From NCBI RefSeq assembly GCF_031180885.1, contig NZ_JAPSLK010000038.1:1-64000 (forward strand): a stretch of DNA of 64,000 bases. Reading direction: 5' to 3'. The stretch is from Saccharothrix sp. (lineage in GTDB: Bacteria > Actinomycetota > Actinomycetes > Mycobacteriales > Pseudonocardiaceae). Of this stretch, positions 43,981 to 51,650 are shown one piece after another. A program made the translations under genes and the position numbers. Below the pieces are notes generated by a model that was not told the DNA's origin, made no database searches, and saw only the letters and a program-made list of their open reading frames with translations. Each line of letters opens with the position of its first letter. The first letter of the stretch is position 1.

Positions 43981-44067
43981 CGTCCACCCGGTCCGGGTCG
44001 GTGTCCGCGGTCGCGCCGCGGCCCGGCCCGTTTCTCCTTCGCCCATCTGATGATTCGAGGTTCGCAA

Positions 44068-44859
44068 GTGCCCATGTGGTTGGTGCGCGTACTGGTCGCG
44101 GTCGTTCTGGGCCTGGGCGTTTCGATGGCGCCGATCGCCCACGCGATCGCGGCGCCGCCCGGTGACACGACCGTCGTCCGACCGCCCATCGCGCCGGCGT
44201 TGCCGCCCGGCGTCTCCCACCGCGAGTGGTCCGTGCCCGACTACATCGCGGCCTGGGAGGAGCAGCACGGCCGCGCGATGACCGACGACGAGCGCGCTAC
44301 GCTCGCGCGGGGGTGCATCGGCGTGACGGTGGTGAACCTGGAGCGGGACGACGTGGCCAACCCGCCGCTGGGGCTGTCGTTCGACACGTTCGAGCGGGCG
44401 CGGGCGGTGCAGGCCGCGTTGAACGAGGTCCTGGCGTCGCGGCCGTCTCCACGCGAGTACGCGGCGCTGGTGCGCAAACACCCGTTGCTGAGCGGTCTGA
44501 AGAACGTGGTGTCCGCGTACCCGTCGTGGATCGACCCGAAAGAGTTGACGGCGTCGTTGTTCTCCAAGCGGTTCTGGATGAAGCAGGACCCGTCGTGGAC
44601 CGACGAGGAGGCCGCCGCGGTGTTCCGGCCGAACGCCACCACCGGCCAGGTCGACATGAGCCGCTACCGGTACGTCGCCCGGCCGGGGTACGTCAACTTC
44701 GACTACGGCTGGTACGACGAGCAGAACCGGAACTGGTGGCACGCCAACCACGCCGAACCCGGGATGGTCGTCTACCAGAGCACGAGCCGGTTCTACTCCC
44801 GACCGCTGCTCGACTTCGACGCGCAGGTGTACACGGTCGCGTTCGCGAGGGTGCCGTGA
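44068..44859 (+). CDS. Secreted microbial transglutaminase (Streptomyces type)
   Basis: This 263-residue exported protein matches Streptomyces mobaraensis-type protein-glutamine gamma-glutamyltransferase. Catalytic Cys83 lies in GCIGVTVVN, Asp212 in VNFDYGW and His225 in NWWHANH. Other matches are FDTFERARAVQAALN, SKRFWMKQD, FRPNATTGQVDMSRYR and the ending MVVYQSTSRFYSR. It would cross-link glutamine and lysine side chains outside the cell. A pro-like segment (about 30-75) precedes the core. It is shorter than the classic enzyme. GTG 44068 has GAGG upstream; ATG 44074 is an alternative. It is coupled to the next gene. Confidence 0.82.
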   Translation: MPMWLVRVLVAVVLGLGVSMAPIAHAIAAPPGDTTVVRPPIAPALPPGVSHREWSVPDYIAAWEEQHGRAMTDDERATLARGCIGVTVVNLERDDVANPPLGLSFDTFERARAVQAALNEVLASRPSPREYAALVRKHPLLSGLKNVVSAYPSWIDPKELTASLFSKRFWMKQDPSWTDEEAAAVFRPNATTGQVDMSRYRYVARPGYVNFDYGWYDEQNRNWWHANHAEPGMVVYQSTSRFYSRPLLDFDAQVYTVAFARVP

Positions 44860-45131
44860 TGGACCTGAACGTCCACTTGGGACAGCGGATCACCTTGCAC
44901 GGCACCGCCCACAACGCGCACGCCGGGGCGGTGGTCGTGCCTGCGGGCGGCGACCTGCCGGTCTACGTCGAGCACCTGCCCGCGTGGGGCGAGGAAGTCG
45001 GCCGGGACGTGCGCGTGACGGGCGTCCTGCGCCTAGTCCCCCCGACGGCGCGTAAGGACGGACCGGTGTCGCACGGCATCACCAGCTCGGTCTACGTGCT
45101 CACCGACGTGACGGCCGTGTCGCAACCGTGA
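44859..45131 (+). CDS. Small OB-like protein coupled to the transglutaminase
   Basis: This 90-residue protein starts at ATG 44859, overlapping the transglutaminase stop (TGATG), with GAGGG upstream. It has no signal peptide. The beta-rich pattern (VHLGQRITLHGTAHNAHAGA, PVYVEHL, DVRVTGVLRLV, SVYVLTDVTAV) suggests a small barrel, OB-fold-like. No family is recognised. Co-translation with a transglutaminase suggests an inhibitor, immunity or targeting partner that stays in the cytoplasm, but this is inference. Confidence 0.68.
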   Translation: MDLNVHLGQRITLHGTAHNAHAGAVVVPAGGDLPVYVEHLPAWGEEVGRDVRVTGVLRLVPPTARKDGPVSHGITSSVYVLTDVTAVSQP

Positions 45132-45147
45132 ACCGGCCGAGCCGGTC

Positions 45148-45672
45148 CTACGAGCCGGATTGAGCTGCCGGGCGCACCGGCTGGCGCAGCAGGGTCCGCG
45201 GGGACGGGTCGTCCAGCGGGGTCAGGTAGATCTCGTGGTGCAGGCCGTTGTACGCGAGGTCGTGCTCGGCGATGAACTCCTCCATCACCTTCAGCGACAG
45301 GTGTTCCTCGCTGAACGGCCCGTCGTGCAGCAGTTCCACGCACTGGCCCTCCGCGACCGTGGCGAGCCGGACCCGGTCCACCGCCGGACAGGTGGCGCGG
45401 GTCTGTTCCCTGGCCCGTTCCACCTGGCCGTCCTGCGGGGCGGGCAGGGGGAGCAGGAGGTGCCAGCGCCACTGGTCGCGGGGCACCTCCAGCGCGGGGC
45501 GCTCGTCCTCCGCCCACCACTGGCCCTCCAAGGGACCCGGACGGGTGCCCATGGCGGCGGCCACGGTGTAGAGGGCCTGCATGGCGGTCACGTGTTCGGT
45601 GCCGCCAGGTTCACCCTGTCCGGTGACGCTCAGGTAGGTGGTGGGGCCGTGGGTGGTCAGCGTCGGGGTCAT
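45148..45672 (-). CDS. GyrI-like effector-binding domain protein
   Basis: This 174-residue protein has the GyrI/AraC-effector-binding (SOUL-like) fold, with segments such as GTEHVTAMQALYTVAAAMGT, WRWHLLLPLP and HDLAYNGLHHEIYLT. It overlaps the MerR gene by ATGA and is translated with it. Proteins of this group bind small hydrophobic molecules and often assist a regulator. No DNA-binding domain is present. ATG 45672 is supported by the overlap. Confidence 0.83.
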   Translation of the reverse strand: MTPTLTTHGPTTYLSVTGQGEPGGTEHVTAMQALYTVAAAMGTRPGPLEGQWWAEDERPALEVPRDQWRWHLLLPLPAPQDGQVERAREQTRATCPAVDRVRLATVAEGQCVELLHDGPFSEEHLSLKVMEEFIAEHDLAYNGLHHEIYLTPLDDPSPRTLLRQPVRPAAQSGS

Positions 45673-46436
45673 GTCCAGTCCTCCAAGGGGATCATCAGGT
45701 GGGTGACCAGGTGGTCGGGTTCGGTGGTCGCGGGGTTGGAGACGTAGACCTCGCGGATCGGGCCGCGCAGCGGGTGGCCGTGCTCGACGCACCAGGCCAG
45801 CAGGGCGTGTGCGGTGAGCGGGACCTGGTCGTAGGGGCCGACGTGGGTGGCACGGGCGAACGTCCCGCCCGGCAGCACCTCGGTGCCGTCCTCGGCCACC
45901 AGGGCCACGCGGACCTCGAAGGCGTCGGCCAGCTCGACCGGGAACAGCCCGACGAGTTCCGGGATCCGGGCGCGGGGGAGGAGCCGGGCCACCGCGGCCG
46001 AGGTCGCCCGGGCCACGTCGGTCGGACCGGCCGCCGTCTCGGACTCCATGACGACCCGCCGCGCGGGCTCGGTGACCACCTGGACGGGCGCGGCCGGCAG
46101 CCCCTCGTCCAGCACCCGCCGCAACGCCGCCACCGTGCGCCGCCGCCGCGCCAACTCCTCCTCCTGCGCCCGCCGCACGCCCTCCAGCGCCTCCGCCGAC
46201 CCCGCCAGCACCGCGGCGACGACCGGCAGCGGCACGTCCAGCGACCGCAGCAACGCGATCGACAGCGCCTGCCGCGCCTGGTCCCGCCGGTAGTACCGGT
46301 AGCCGGAGTCGACGTCCACGTGCGCCGGCTCCAGCAGGCCCAACTCGGCGTAGTGCCGCAACTGCTTGACACTCAACCGGCTCAACCTGGCGAACTGCCC
46401 GATCGGCAGCAACTCCGCGTCCACGGGCACCAGCAT
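45669..46436 (-). CDS. MerR-family regulator with GyrI-like ligand domain (BmrR/TipA-like)
   Basis: This 255-residue protein has an N-terminal MerR HTH (LLPIGQFARLSRLSVKQLRHYAELGLL, about residues 9-36), the coiled dimer helix (ALEGVRRAQEEELARRRR), and a C-terminal GyrI-like domain (from about 115) for a multidrug-type ligand. ATG 46436 directly abuts a 25-bp palindrome (46437-46461) typical of a MerR operator, so it is probably autoregulated from a leaderless message. It is co-translated with a stand-alone GyrI-like protein and lies divergent from a PPOX enzyme. Confidence 0.85.
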   Translation of the reverse strand: MLVPVDAELLPIGQFARLSRLSVKQLRHYAELGLLEPAHVDVDSGYRYYRRDQARQALSIALLRSLDVPLPVVAAVLAGSAEALEGVRRAQEEELARRRRTVAALRRVLDEGLPAAPVQVVTEPARRVVMESETAAGPTDVARATSAAVARLLPRARIPELVGLFPVELADAFEVRVALVAEDGTEVLPGGTFARATHVGPYDQVPLTAHALLAWCVEHGHPLRGPIREVYVSNPATTEPDHLVTHLMIPLEDWT

Positions 46437-46461
46437 GGACTCTCCGACAGTGGGAGAGTCC
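46437..46461. promoter_or_regulatory. MerR-type operator
   Basis: GGACTCTCC (46437-46445) and GGAGAGTCC (46453-46461) form a perfect 9-bp inverted repeat with a 7-base spacer. It starts at the base next to the MerR start codon. Autoregulation by the MerR protein is likely; the divergent PPOX gene could also be influenced. Confidence 0.72.
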
Positions 46462-46552
46462 AGTCCACTGTGGCGCGGAATGCCGCCGTCCGGGGAATGG
46501 GCTCGTCGGGGCGCTCGCGGGACAATGCCAACCGACCACACGGGGAGGCGCG

Positions 46553-46996
46553 GTGTTGGACGAGCGGGTTCGGGCACGGGTCGCGGCGGCCCACTTCTGG
46601 CACCTCGCCACGGTGAACCCGGACGGGTCGCCGCACGTGTCGCCGATGTGGGTGGACGTCGAGGGCGACCACATCGTGTTCAACACGGCCGTGGGGCGGG
46701 TGAAGGAGGAGAACCTGCGGCGCGACCCGAGGGTGTCGCTGTCGTGCGTGGACCCGGCCGACCCCTACGACCGGGTGGTGATCCGCGGCCGGGTGGTGGA
46801 CTTCATCCTGGGCGCCGAGGCGGACCGGTCCATCGACGCGTTGGCGCACAAGTACCTGGGCGTGCCGCGCTTCGAGTGGCGGGTGCCCGGCGAGCAGCGG
46901 GTCAAGGTCGTGGTGGAGCCGACGCACGCCCGGCACGTGGTGGGCGTCGAGCCCTACCGGCCCGGCTCCGGGCCGTTGCGCCGACCGGACCAGTGA
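46553..46996 (+). CDS. PPOX-class F420-dependent enzyme
   Basis: This 147-residue split-barrel flavin/F420-binding protein opens with HFWHLATVNPDGSPHVSPMWVDV, a typical pyridoxamine-phosphate-oxidase-like F420 family start. VFNTAVGRVKEENLRRDPRVSLS and VVIRGRVVDF follow. It probably reduces or oxidises a small substrate with coenzyme F420. GTG 46553 has a GGGGAGG site. It is divergent from the MerR operator and followed by the kinase gene after 49 bases. Confidence 0.88.
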   Translation: MLDERVRARVAAAHFWHLATVNPDGSPHVSPMWVDVEGDHIVFNTAVGRVKEENLRRDPRVSLSCVDPADPYDRVVIRGRVVDFILGAEADRSIDALAHKYLGVPRFEWRVPGEQRVKVVVEPTHARHVVGVEPYRPGSGPLRRPDQ

Positions 46997-47045
46997 CCTG
47001 GCCGCCTCGCCGCGCGGGCGTGCGGGACTGCCAGACTCCCCGACC

Positions 47046-48563
47046 ATGCGTGAGGTGGGCAACGGGCGCTACCGGCTGGTCCGCGAGCTGGGCCGGGGTG
47101 GCATGGGGGCCGTGTGGCTCGGGCGGGACACCGTGCTGGACCGGGACGTCGCGGTCAAGGAGCTGATGATCCCCGGCGGCGTGCCGGTCGCGGAACGGGC
47201 GGTGTACCGGGAGCGGGTGCTGCGGGAGGCGCGGATCGCCGGTCGCCTGGCCGACCCCTCCGTGGTCACGGTGTACGACCTGATCAAGGAGGACGACCAG
47301 ACCTACATCGTGATGGAGCTGATCAAGGCCCCCACGCTGGACGAGCTGGTCGACCTGGACGGGCCGCTGGACGCGCGCGCGGCGGCGACCCTGGCGGGTC
47401 AGCTGCTGTCCGCGCTGGAGGCGGCGCACGAGTCCGGTGTGGTGCACCGGGACGTCAAGCCCGGCAACGTGATGGTGCCGGGCCGGGGTCCGGTGAAGCT
47501 GACCGACTTCGGCATCGCGCAGGCCCTCGACGACCCCAAGCTGACCGCGACCGGCACGCTCATCGGCTCACCCGCGTACATGTCACCCGAACGGCTGTCG
47601 GGCGCGCCGGCGTCACCGGCATGGGACCTGTGGGCGTTGGGCGCGACCCTGTTCTACGCCACCGAGGGCCGCAACCCGTTCGAGCGGGACACCACGTCGG
47701 CGACCCTGCTCGCGGTGATGACCGAACGCCCCCAGCCGAACCTGACCCCCGGACCGCTGTTCGACCTGATCGTGGGCCTGCTCGAACCGGACCCGGAACG
47801 CCGACTGCGCGCGCCCGAGGCCAGACGCCTGATCGAACGGGCGCTGCACGACGACTCCACCACCCGGGTCGACCCGCCGACCGTCCGCACCCCGGCCGTC
47901 CCACCTGTCCCTGCTGCCGTGGTCGCACCGCGCCGCCGCACCGGGCTCATCCTCTCCGCAACCCTGACGCCGCTTTTCGTGATCGGCGCGGTGGTCCTGT
48001 TGTACTTCACGGTCTTCAAGCCGTACTTCACCCTGGGCCTGCCGGGCGGGACGACCACGCCACCGGGCACCCGGACCTCCCCGTCCTCGGCGGCCCCCAC
48101 GTCCTCGCCCGCGATGCAACCCGTGCTGACCGTCGGTCCGGACGGCGACATCGCGGTCTACACCCTCCTCGTGTTCCAGAACGACTGCCTGAACTGGGTG
48201 CCCGCCAAGGGCGGCGGCGGGCTGGGGATCAACGCCCGGATCGGCTGCTACGCCCCGCACGACGTGGAAGTCCTGCACACCATCAACTCCGGCACCGACC
48301 ACAAGAAGGAGGCGCCCTACCCGTCCGTGGAGGAGTTGACGCGCAAGGCCACCGCCGAGTGCACGCGGGTCTTCCTGTCGGACAAGGTGACCGGCCAGGA
48401 CAAGGAGACCACCTTGCGGTTCTGGGTCGTCGTCCCGACCGCGGAGGCGTGGAAGCTGCGCACCACGTCCAGCGGCGACCGCACGTCCGACCGGACCTCC
48501 TCCTGCTTCGTCGGCCGGGCCGACGGCGCGAAGCTCACCGAGCCGATCATGACCGAGGACTGA
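47046..48563 (+). CDS. Ser/Thr protein kinase (PknB-like) with extracellular domain
   Basis: A 505-residue Hanks-type kinase. GRGGMGAVWLG is the glycine loop, Lys38 lies in VAVKEL, HRDVKPGN (about 136) is the catalytic loop, DFGIAQ the metal site and SPAYMSPERLSG the activation segment. A Pro/Thr linker leads to one TM helix (LILSATLTPLFVIGAVVLLYFTVF, about 301-324). A ~160-residue extracellular domain with four cysteines follows and may be a sensor. ATG 47046 has no strong ribosome site, so the message may be leaderless. The end overlaps the convergent MFS gene by 17 bases. Confidence 0.9.
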   Translation: MREVGNGRYRLVRELGRGGMGAVWLGRDTVLDRDVAVKELMIPGGVPVAERAVYRERVLREARIAGRLADPSVVTVYDLIKEDDQTYIVMELIKAPTLDELVDLDGPLDARAAATLAGQLLSALEAAHESGVVHRDVKPGNVMVPGRGPVKLTDFGIAQALDDPKLTATGTLIGSPAYMSPERLSGAPASPAWDLWALGATLFYATEGRNPFERDTTSATLLAVMTERPQPNLTPGPLFDLIVGLLEPDPERRLRAPEARRLIERALHDDSTTRVDPPTVRTPAVPPVPAAVVAPRRRTGLILSATLTPLFVIGAVVLLYFTVFKPYFTLGLPGGTTTPPGTRTSPSSAAPTSSPAMQPVLTVGPDGDIAVYTLLVFQNDCLNWVPAKGGGGLGINARIGCYAPHDVEVLHTINSGTDHKKEAPYPSVEELTRKATAECTRVFLSDKVTGQDKETTLRFWVVVPTAEAWKLRTTSSGDRTSDRTSSCFVGRADGAKLTEPIMTED

Positions 48564-49740
48564 CGGCGTCCACCAGCGGCCGGGCCGGGGCGGCTTGGGC
48601 GCGCCGGTTTAGTCCGGCGGCGACGAACGACAGCACCAGCGCGGTGCCGGTCAGCAGGGCGCCGACCCAGTTGGGCGCGGTGTAGCCGAGGCCGGCGGTG
48701 ATCACCAGGCCGCCCAGCCACGCGGCCAGGGCGTTGCCCAGGTTGAACGCCCCGATGTTCGCCGCCGACGCCAGGGTGGGCGCGGCGGACGCCTGGTCGA
48801 GCACCCACTTCTGCAGCGGCGGCACGGTCGCGAAGCCCAGCGCGCCCACGAGGGTCAGGGTGATCGCCGCCAGGACCCGGTCGTGCGCGGTGAAGGTGAA
48901 CAGGAGCAGGGTCAGGGCGAGAGCGCCCAAAGAGGTGAACAGCATGGGCATCAGGGCGCGGTCGGCGAACCGGCCGCCCACAAGGTTGCCCGCGAACATG
49001 CCGATCCCGAACAGCACCAGCAGCCAGGTGACCGCGCCGGCGGAGTACCCGGCGACCTCGGTCATCATCGGCGCGACGTAGGTGATGGCGGCGAACACCC
49101 CGCCGTAGCCCAGGACGGTCATCGCCATCGCCAGCCACACCTGGACGTTGCGGAACGCCGCGAACTCCGTCCGCACGGTCACGCCCTCGGGCCGGCCGGT
49201 CTCGGGCACCAGCTTCGCCACGCCGAGCAGGCCCACCACGCCGAGCACGGTGACGAGCGCGAAGGTGACCCGCCAGCCCGCGGACTGGCCGATCACGGTG
49301 CCGCCGGGCACGCCGACGACGGTGGCCAGGGTCAATCCCATGAACATCAGGGAGATGGCCGACGCCTTCTTCTCCGGCGCGACCAGGCCCGCGGCGACCA
49401 CGGAGCCGACGCCGAAGAACGCCCCGTGCGCCAGTGAAGCCACCACCCGGCCGACGAGCATGACGGCGAACACCGGGGCCAGGGCGGACAGCGCGTTGCC
49501 GACGATGAACAGGCCCATGAGGAACATGAGCATCTTCTTGCGCGAGACCCGGGTGCCCAGGACGGTCAGCAGCGGGGCGCCGAGCACGACGCCGAGCGCG
49601 TAGCCGGTGACCAGCCAGCCCGCGGTGGGGATGGTGACGCCGAAGTCGGCGGCGACCTCGGGCAGCACGCCCATGATCACGAACTCGGTGGTGCCGATCC
49701 CGAATGCACCGATGGCGAGGGCCACGAGCGCGAGAGGCAT
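48547..49740 (-). CDS. MFS transporter (DHA1 drug-efflux type)
   Basis: This 397-residue membrane protein has 12 predicted helices. It starts ALVALAIGAFGIGTTEFVIM and has the motif GTRVSRKKML between helices 2 and 3 and LVGRVVASLAHGAFFGVG in helix 4, as in DHA1/AraJ-like proton-driven exporters. A MarR-type regulator is divergently encoded with a palindrome between them, so it is probably a MarR-repressed efflux pump. The substrate is unknown. Confidence 0.88.
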   Translation of the reverse strand: MPLALVALAIGAFGIGTTEFVIMGVLPEVAADFGVTIPTAGWLVTGYALGVVLGAPLLTVLGTRVSRKKMLMFLMGLFIVGNALSALAPVFAVMLVGRVVASLAHGAFFGVGSVVAAGLVAPEKKASAISLMFMGLTLATVVGVPGGTVIGQSAGWRVTFALVTVLGVVGLLGVAKLVPETGRPEGVTVRTEFAAFRNVQVWLAMAMTVLGYGGVFAAITYVAPMMTEVAGYSAGAVTWLLVLFGIGMFAGNLVGGRFADRALMPMLFTSLGALALTLLLFTFTAHDRVLAAITLTLVGALGFATVPPLQKWVLDQASAAPTLASAANIGAFNLGNALAAWLGGLVITAGLGYTAPNWVGALLTGTALVLSFVAAGLNRRAQAAPARPLVDAVSPRS

Positions 49741-49761
49741 GAGAGGACCTTCCAGAAGACT

Positions 49762-49778
49762 TGCAAACGATGTTTACA
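49762..49778. promoter_or_regulatory. Candidate MarR operator
   Basis: TGCAAAC-GAT-GTTTACA is an imperfect palindrome (6 of 7 pairs) 22 bases upstream of the MFS start. Related half-sites TAGTTGCAGACGCGGG and TAGTTGCAAGCGCGGG follow as direct repeats to about 49824. They lie between the MFS and MarR genes and probably bind that MarR protein. Confidence 0.6.
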
Positions 49779-49871
49779 GGCGTCCGACGGTAGTTGCAGA
49801 CGCGGGATAGTTGCAAGCGCGGGCTATGCTAACGTGACGGATGTCCCCCTCCGAGTGAAAGGCCGCTGTCG

Positions 49872-50339
49872 ATGACCGCCACCGCCCCCTCCATGACGGC
49901 GCTCGCTGCCGGTTGGTGCGCGCTGTCGGTCCTGCACGACCGCATCGAGGGCCGCGTGGAGCGGGCCTTGCAGGCCGGGCACGACCTGAGCGTGCGCGAG
50001 TTCTCCCTGCTGGAGGTGCTCAGCCGGCAGCACAACGGCGAGGGCGGCCACCTCCAGATGCACCAGGTGGCCAACGCCGTCGTGCTCAGCCAGAGCGCCA
50101 CCACGCGCCTGGTCAGCCGCTTGGAGGAACGCGGCCTGCTGTCGCGCTACCTGTGCCCGACCGACCGGCGCGGCATCTACACCGACGTGACCGAGGCCGG
50201 TCTGGCGCTGCTGGAGCAGGCCCGCCCCACCCACGGAACGGCGCTGCGGGAGGCGTTGGACCAAGCCCGTCAGGACGCCGCTCTGCGCCCGCTGGTCGAA
50301 GCCGTCGAGGCGTTGGGGACGGAGATTCAGCCCTCGTAG
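49872..50339 (+). CDS. MarR-family transcriptional regulator
   Basis: This 155-residue winged-helix protein has the LSVREFSLLEVLSRQ recognition-side helix, LQMHQVANAVVLSQSATTRLVSRLEERGLL as HTH and CPTDRRGIYTDVTEAG as the wing. It most likely represses the divergent MFS exporter and itself. ATG 49872 has AAAGG nine bases upstream. Its 3' end overlaps a leftward broken gene by 13 bases. Confidence 0.88.
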   Translation: MTATAPSMTALAAGWCALSVLHDRIEGRVERALQAGHDLSVREFSLLEVLSRQHNGEGGHLQMHQVANAVVLSQSATTRLVSRLEERGLLSRYLCPTDRRGIYTDVTEAGLALLEQARPTHGTALREALDQARQDAALRPLVEAVEALGTEIQPS

Positions 50340-50873
50340 ACGACGTTGCCGCGCGCGTCCAGCGCGCGGACGAAGGGCACGTAGGGCGACTTGTCCTCGC
50401 GGACACCCGTGAGGTCCGCCAGGTAGGAGCCTTGCTCACCTGAGCCGGGACCTCGTGCCCGGACCGCGTCCGGATGATCACCGTGGCGACGTCGGCCGCC
50501 ACCGCCCCGAACGTGTACCACTTACCTTCCGTCGGGTAGCCCGCGAAGCCCATCGAAGTCACCGCGCGGTCCTGGTCGATGTCGTGTTCCGAGTTCGTGG
50601 CGCCGGTTCTGTGGACGGCGCACCGCACGGCTTTCGTGGCCGAGCGCGCGACAACGGTGACCGCCCCGTCACGCACCATGCTCGGGCCGGCGGTGAACGA
50701 CTCGGTGACGGGCCTCCCGGTGGAGCGCATCAGGTCGAGGCAGCGTTCGAGGGCGGCCTCCGGGCCGGGCGGCGCCTGGCCGGGCACGGCGCGCCCACCA
50801 CCACCGGGACCTGCGCCGCCACCCACACGCCGACGAGCAGCAACGCGGTCAGCGCCACACCGGTCCGCTTCAT
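50327..50873 (-). pseudogene. Secreted protein of unknown family, two frameshifts
   Basis: ATG 50873 opens a signal peptide (KRTGVALTALLLVGVWVAAQVPVVV). Near 50790 the natural continuation (AVPGQAPPGPEAALERCLDL, then VTESFTAGPSMVRDGAVTV and WYTFGAVAADVATVIIRT) shifts frame. Near 50440 it shifts again to GSYLADLTGVREDKSPYVPF and the stop at 50327. The first shift lies in a GGTGGTGGTGGG run. Each frame is coherent protein, so this was one gene of about 180 residues. Function is unknown. Confidence 0.6.
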
Positions 50874-50933
50874 CCCCACCCCCGTGCGCATTGTGCATGG
50901 TCCGGCCGGCGGGAACGGGGTCCGGGTGCGACA

Positions 50934-51620
50934 GTGCCGGGCGTGGTGGATCGGTCGGTCGTCGCCTGGATGCTCGGGGCCTTCGTGGTCGCCTTCCTCG
51001 TCACGCGGCTGGTGACGCGGCTCATCCGGGCTGGGCGCGGGCCGTTCCGGGACGTCTCGGTGGGCGGCGTCCACGTGCACCACCAGGTGTTCGGCATCTT
51101 CCTGCTGTTGTTCACGGGCGCGACCGCGCTGGTGTTCCAGCCCGCTGCGGGGTGGGCCGACGTGACGGCGGTCGGGTTCGGGATCGGGGCGGCGCTGACG
51201 CTGGACGAGTTCGCGCTGTGGTTGCGGCTCGACGACGTCTACTGGGGACCGGAGGGGCGGCGGTCGGTGGACGCGGTGCTGGTCGCGGTCGTGGTGGGAC
51301 TGCTGTTGCTGGCGGGGTTCTCGCCGTTCGACGACGACCCGGACGACGGCGGCCTGGCGGCGGTGCTGGTGGTGGCGGTGAACCTGGTGTTCGCCGTGGT
51401 GGCGATCCTCAAAGGACGGACGCTGCTGGGCATCTGCGGGCTTTTCGTGCCGCTGCTGGCGTTGTACGCCACGTGCCGGGTCGCGCGGCCGGGGTCGCCG
51501 TGGGCGCGCCGGTTCTACCGGCCGGGGTCGCGGCGGATGGCCAAGTCGCTGCGGCGGTTCCCGCCGGACCGGCGCAACCGGTGGGACCCGGTGGTGGACC
51601 TCTTCGCCGGACCGCGCTGA
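50934..51620 (+). CDS. Conserved integral membrane protein
   Basis: This 228-residue protein has about six hydrophobic segments, a His-rich loop (VGGVHVHHQVFGIFLLL) and an Asp/Glu-rich helix (ALTLDEFALWLRLDDVYW). The last ~50 residues are basic and cytoplasmic (RRMAKSLRRFPPDRRNRW). The HVHHQVFG and LDEFALWL motifs recur in an actinobacterial membrane family of unknown function. GTG 50934 is assumed; GTG 50943 is possible. The stop overlaps the damage-type promoter motif of the next gene. Confidence 0.78.
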   Translation: MPGVVDRSVVAWMLGAFVVAFLVTRLVTRLIRAGRGPFRDVSVGGVHVHHQVFGIFLLLFTGATALVFQPAAGWADVTAVGFGIGAALTLDEFALWLRLDDVYWGPEGRRSVDAVLVAVVVGLLLLAGFSPFDDDPDDGGLAAVLVVAVNLVFAVVAILKGRTLLGICGLFVPLLALYATCRVARPGSPWARRFYRPGSRRMAKSLRRFPPDRRNRWDPVVDLFAGPR

Positions 51621-51644
51621 ATTGTCGTACCCCGGTGCGACACT
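51620..51644 (+). promoter_or_regulatory. Second copy of the AATTGTCGTACCCC promoter motif
   Basis: AATTGTCGTAC is followed by eight bases and GACACT, ending six bases before the ATG at 51651. Apart from GACACT replacing TACCTT it repeats the arrangement found upstream of the WGR gene. It overlaps the stop codon of the preceding membrane-protein gene. Confidence 0.5.
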
Positions 51645-51650
51645 CCCCCC

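Noticed and set aside
45131-45147. ACCGGC-CGA-GCCGGT as a terminator between convergent genes
   Set aside because: A 6-bp stem is too short to support in this GC-rich DNA.
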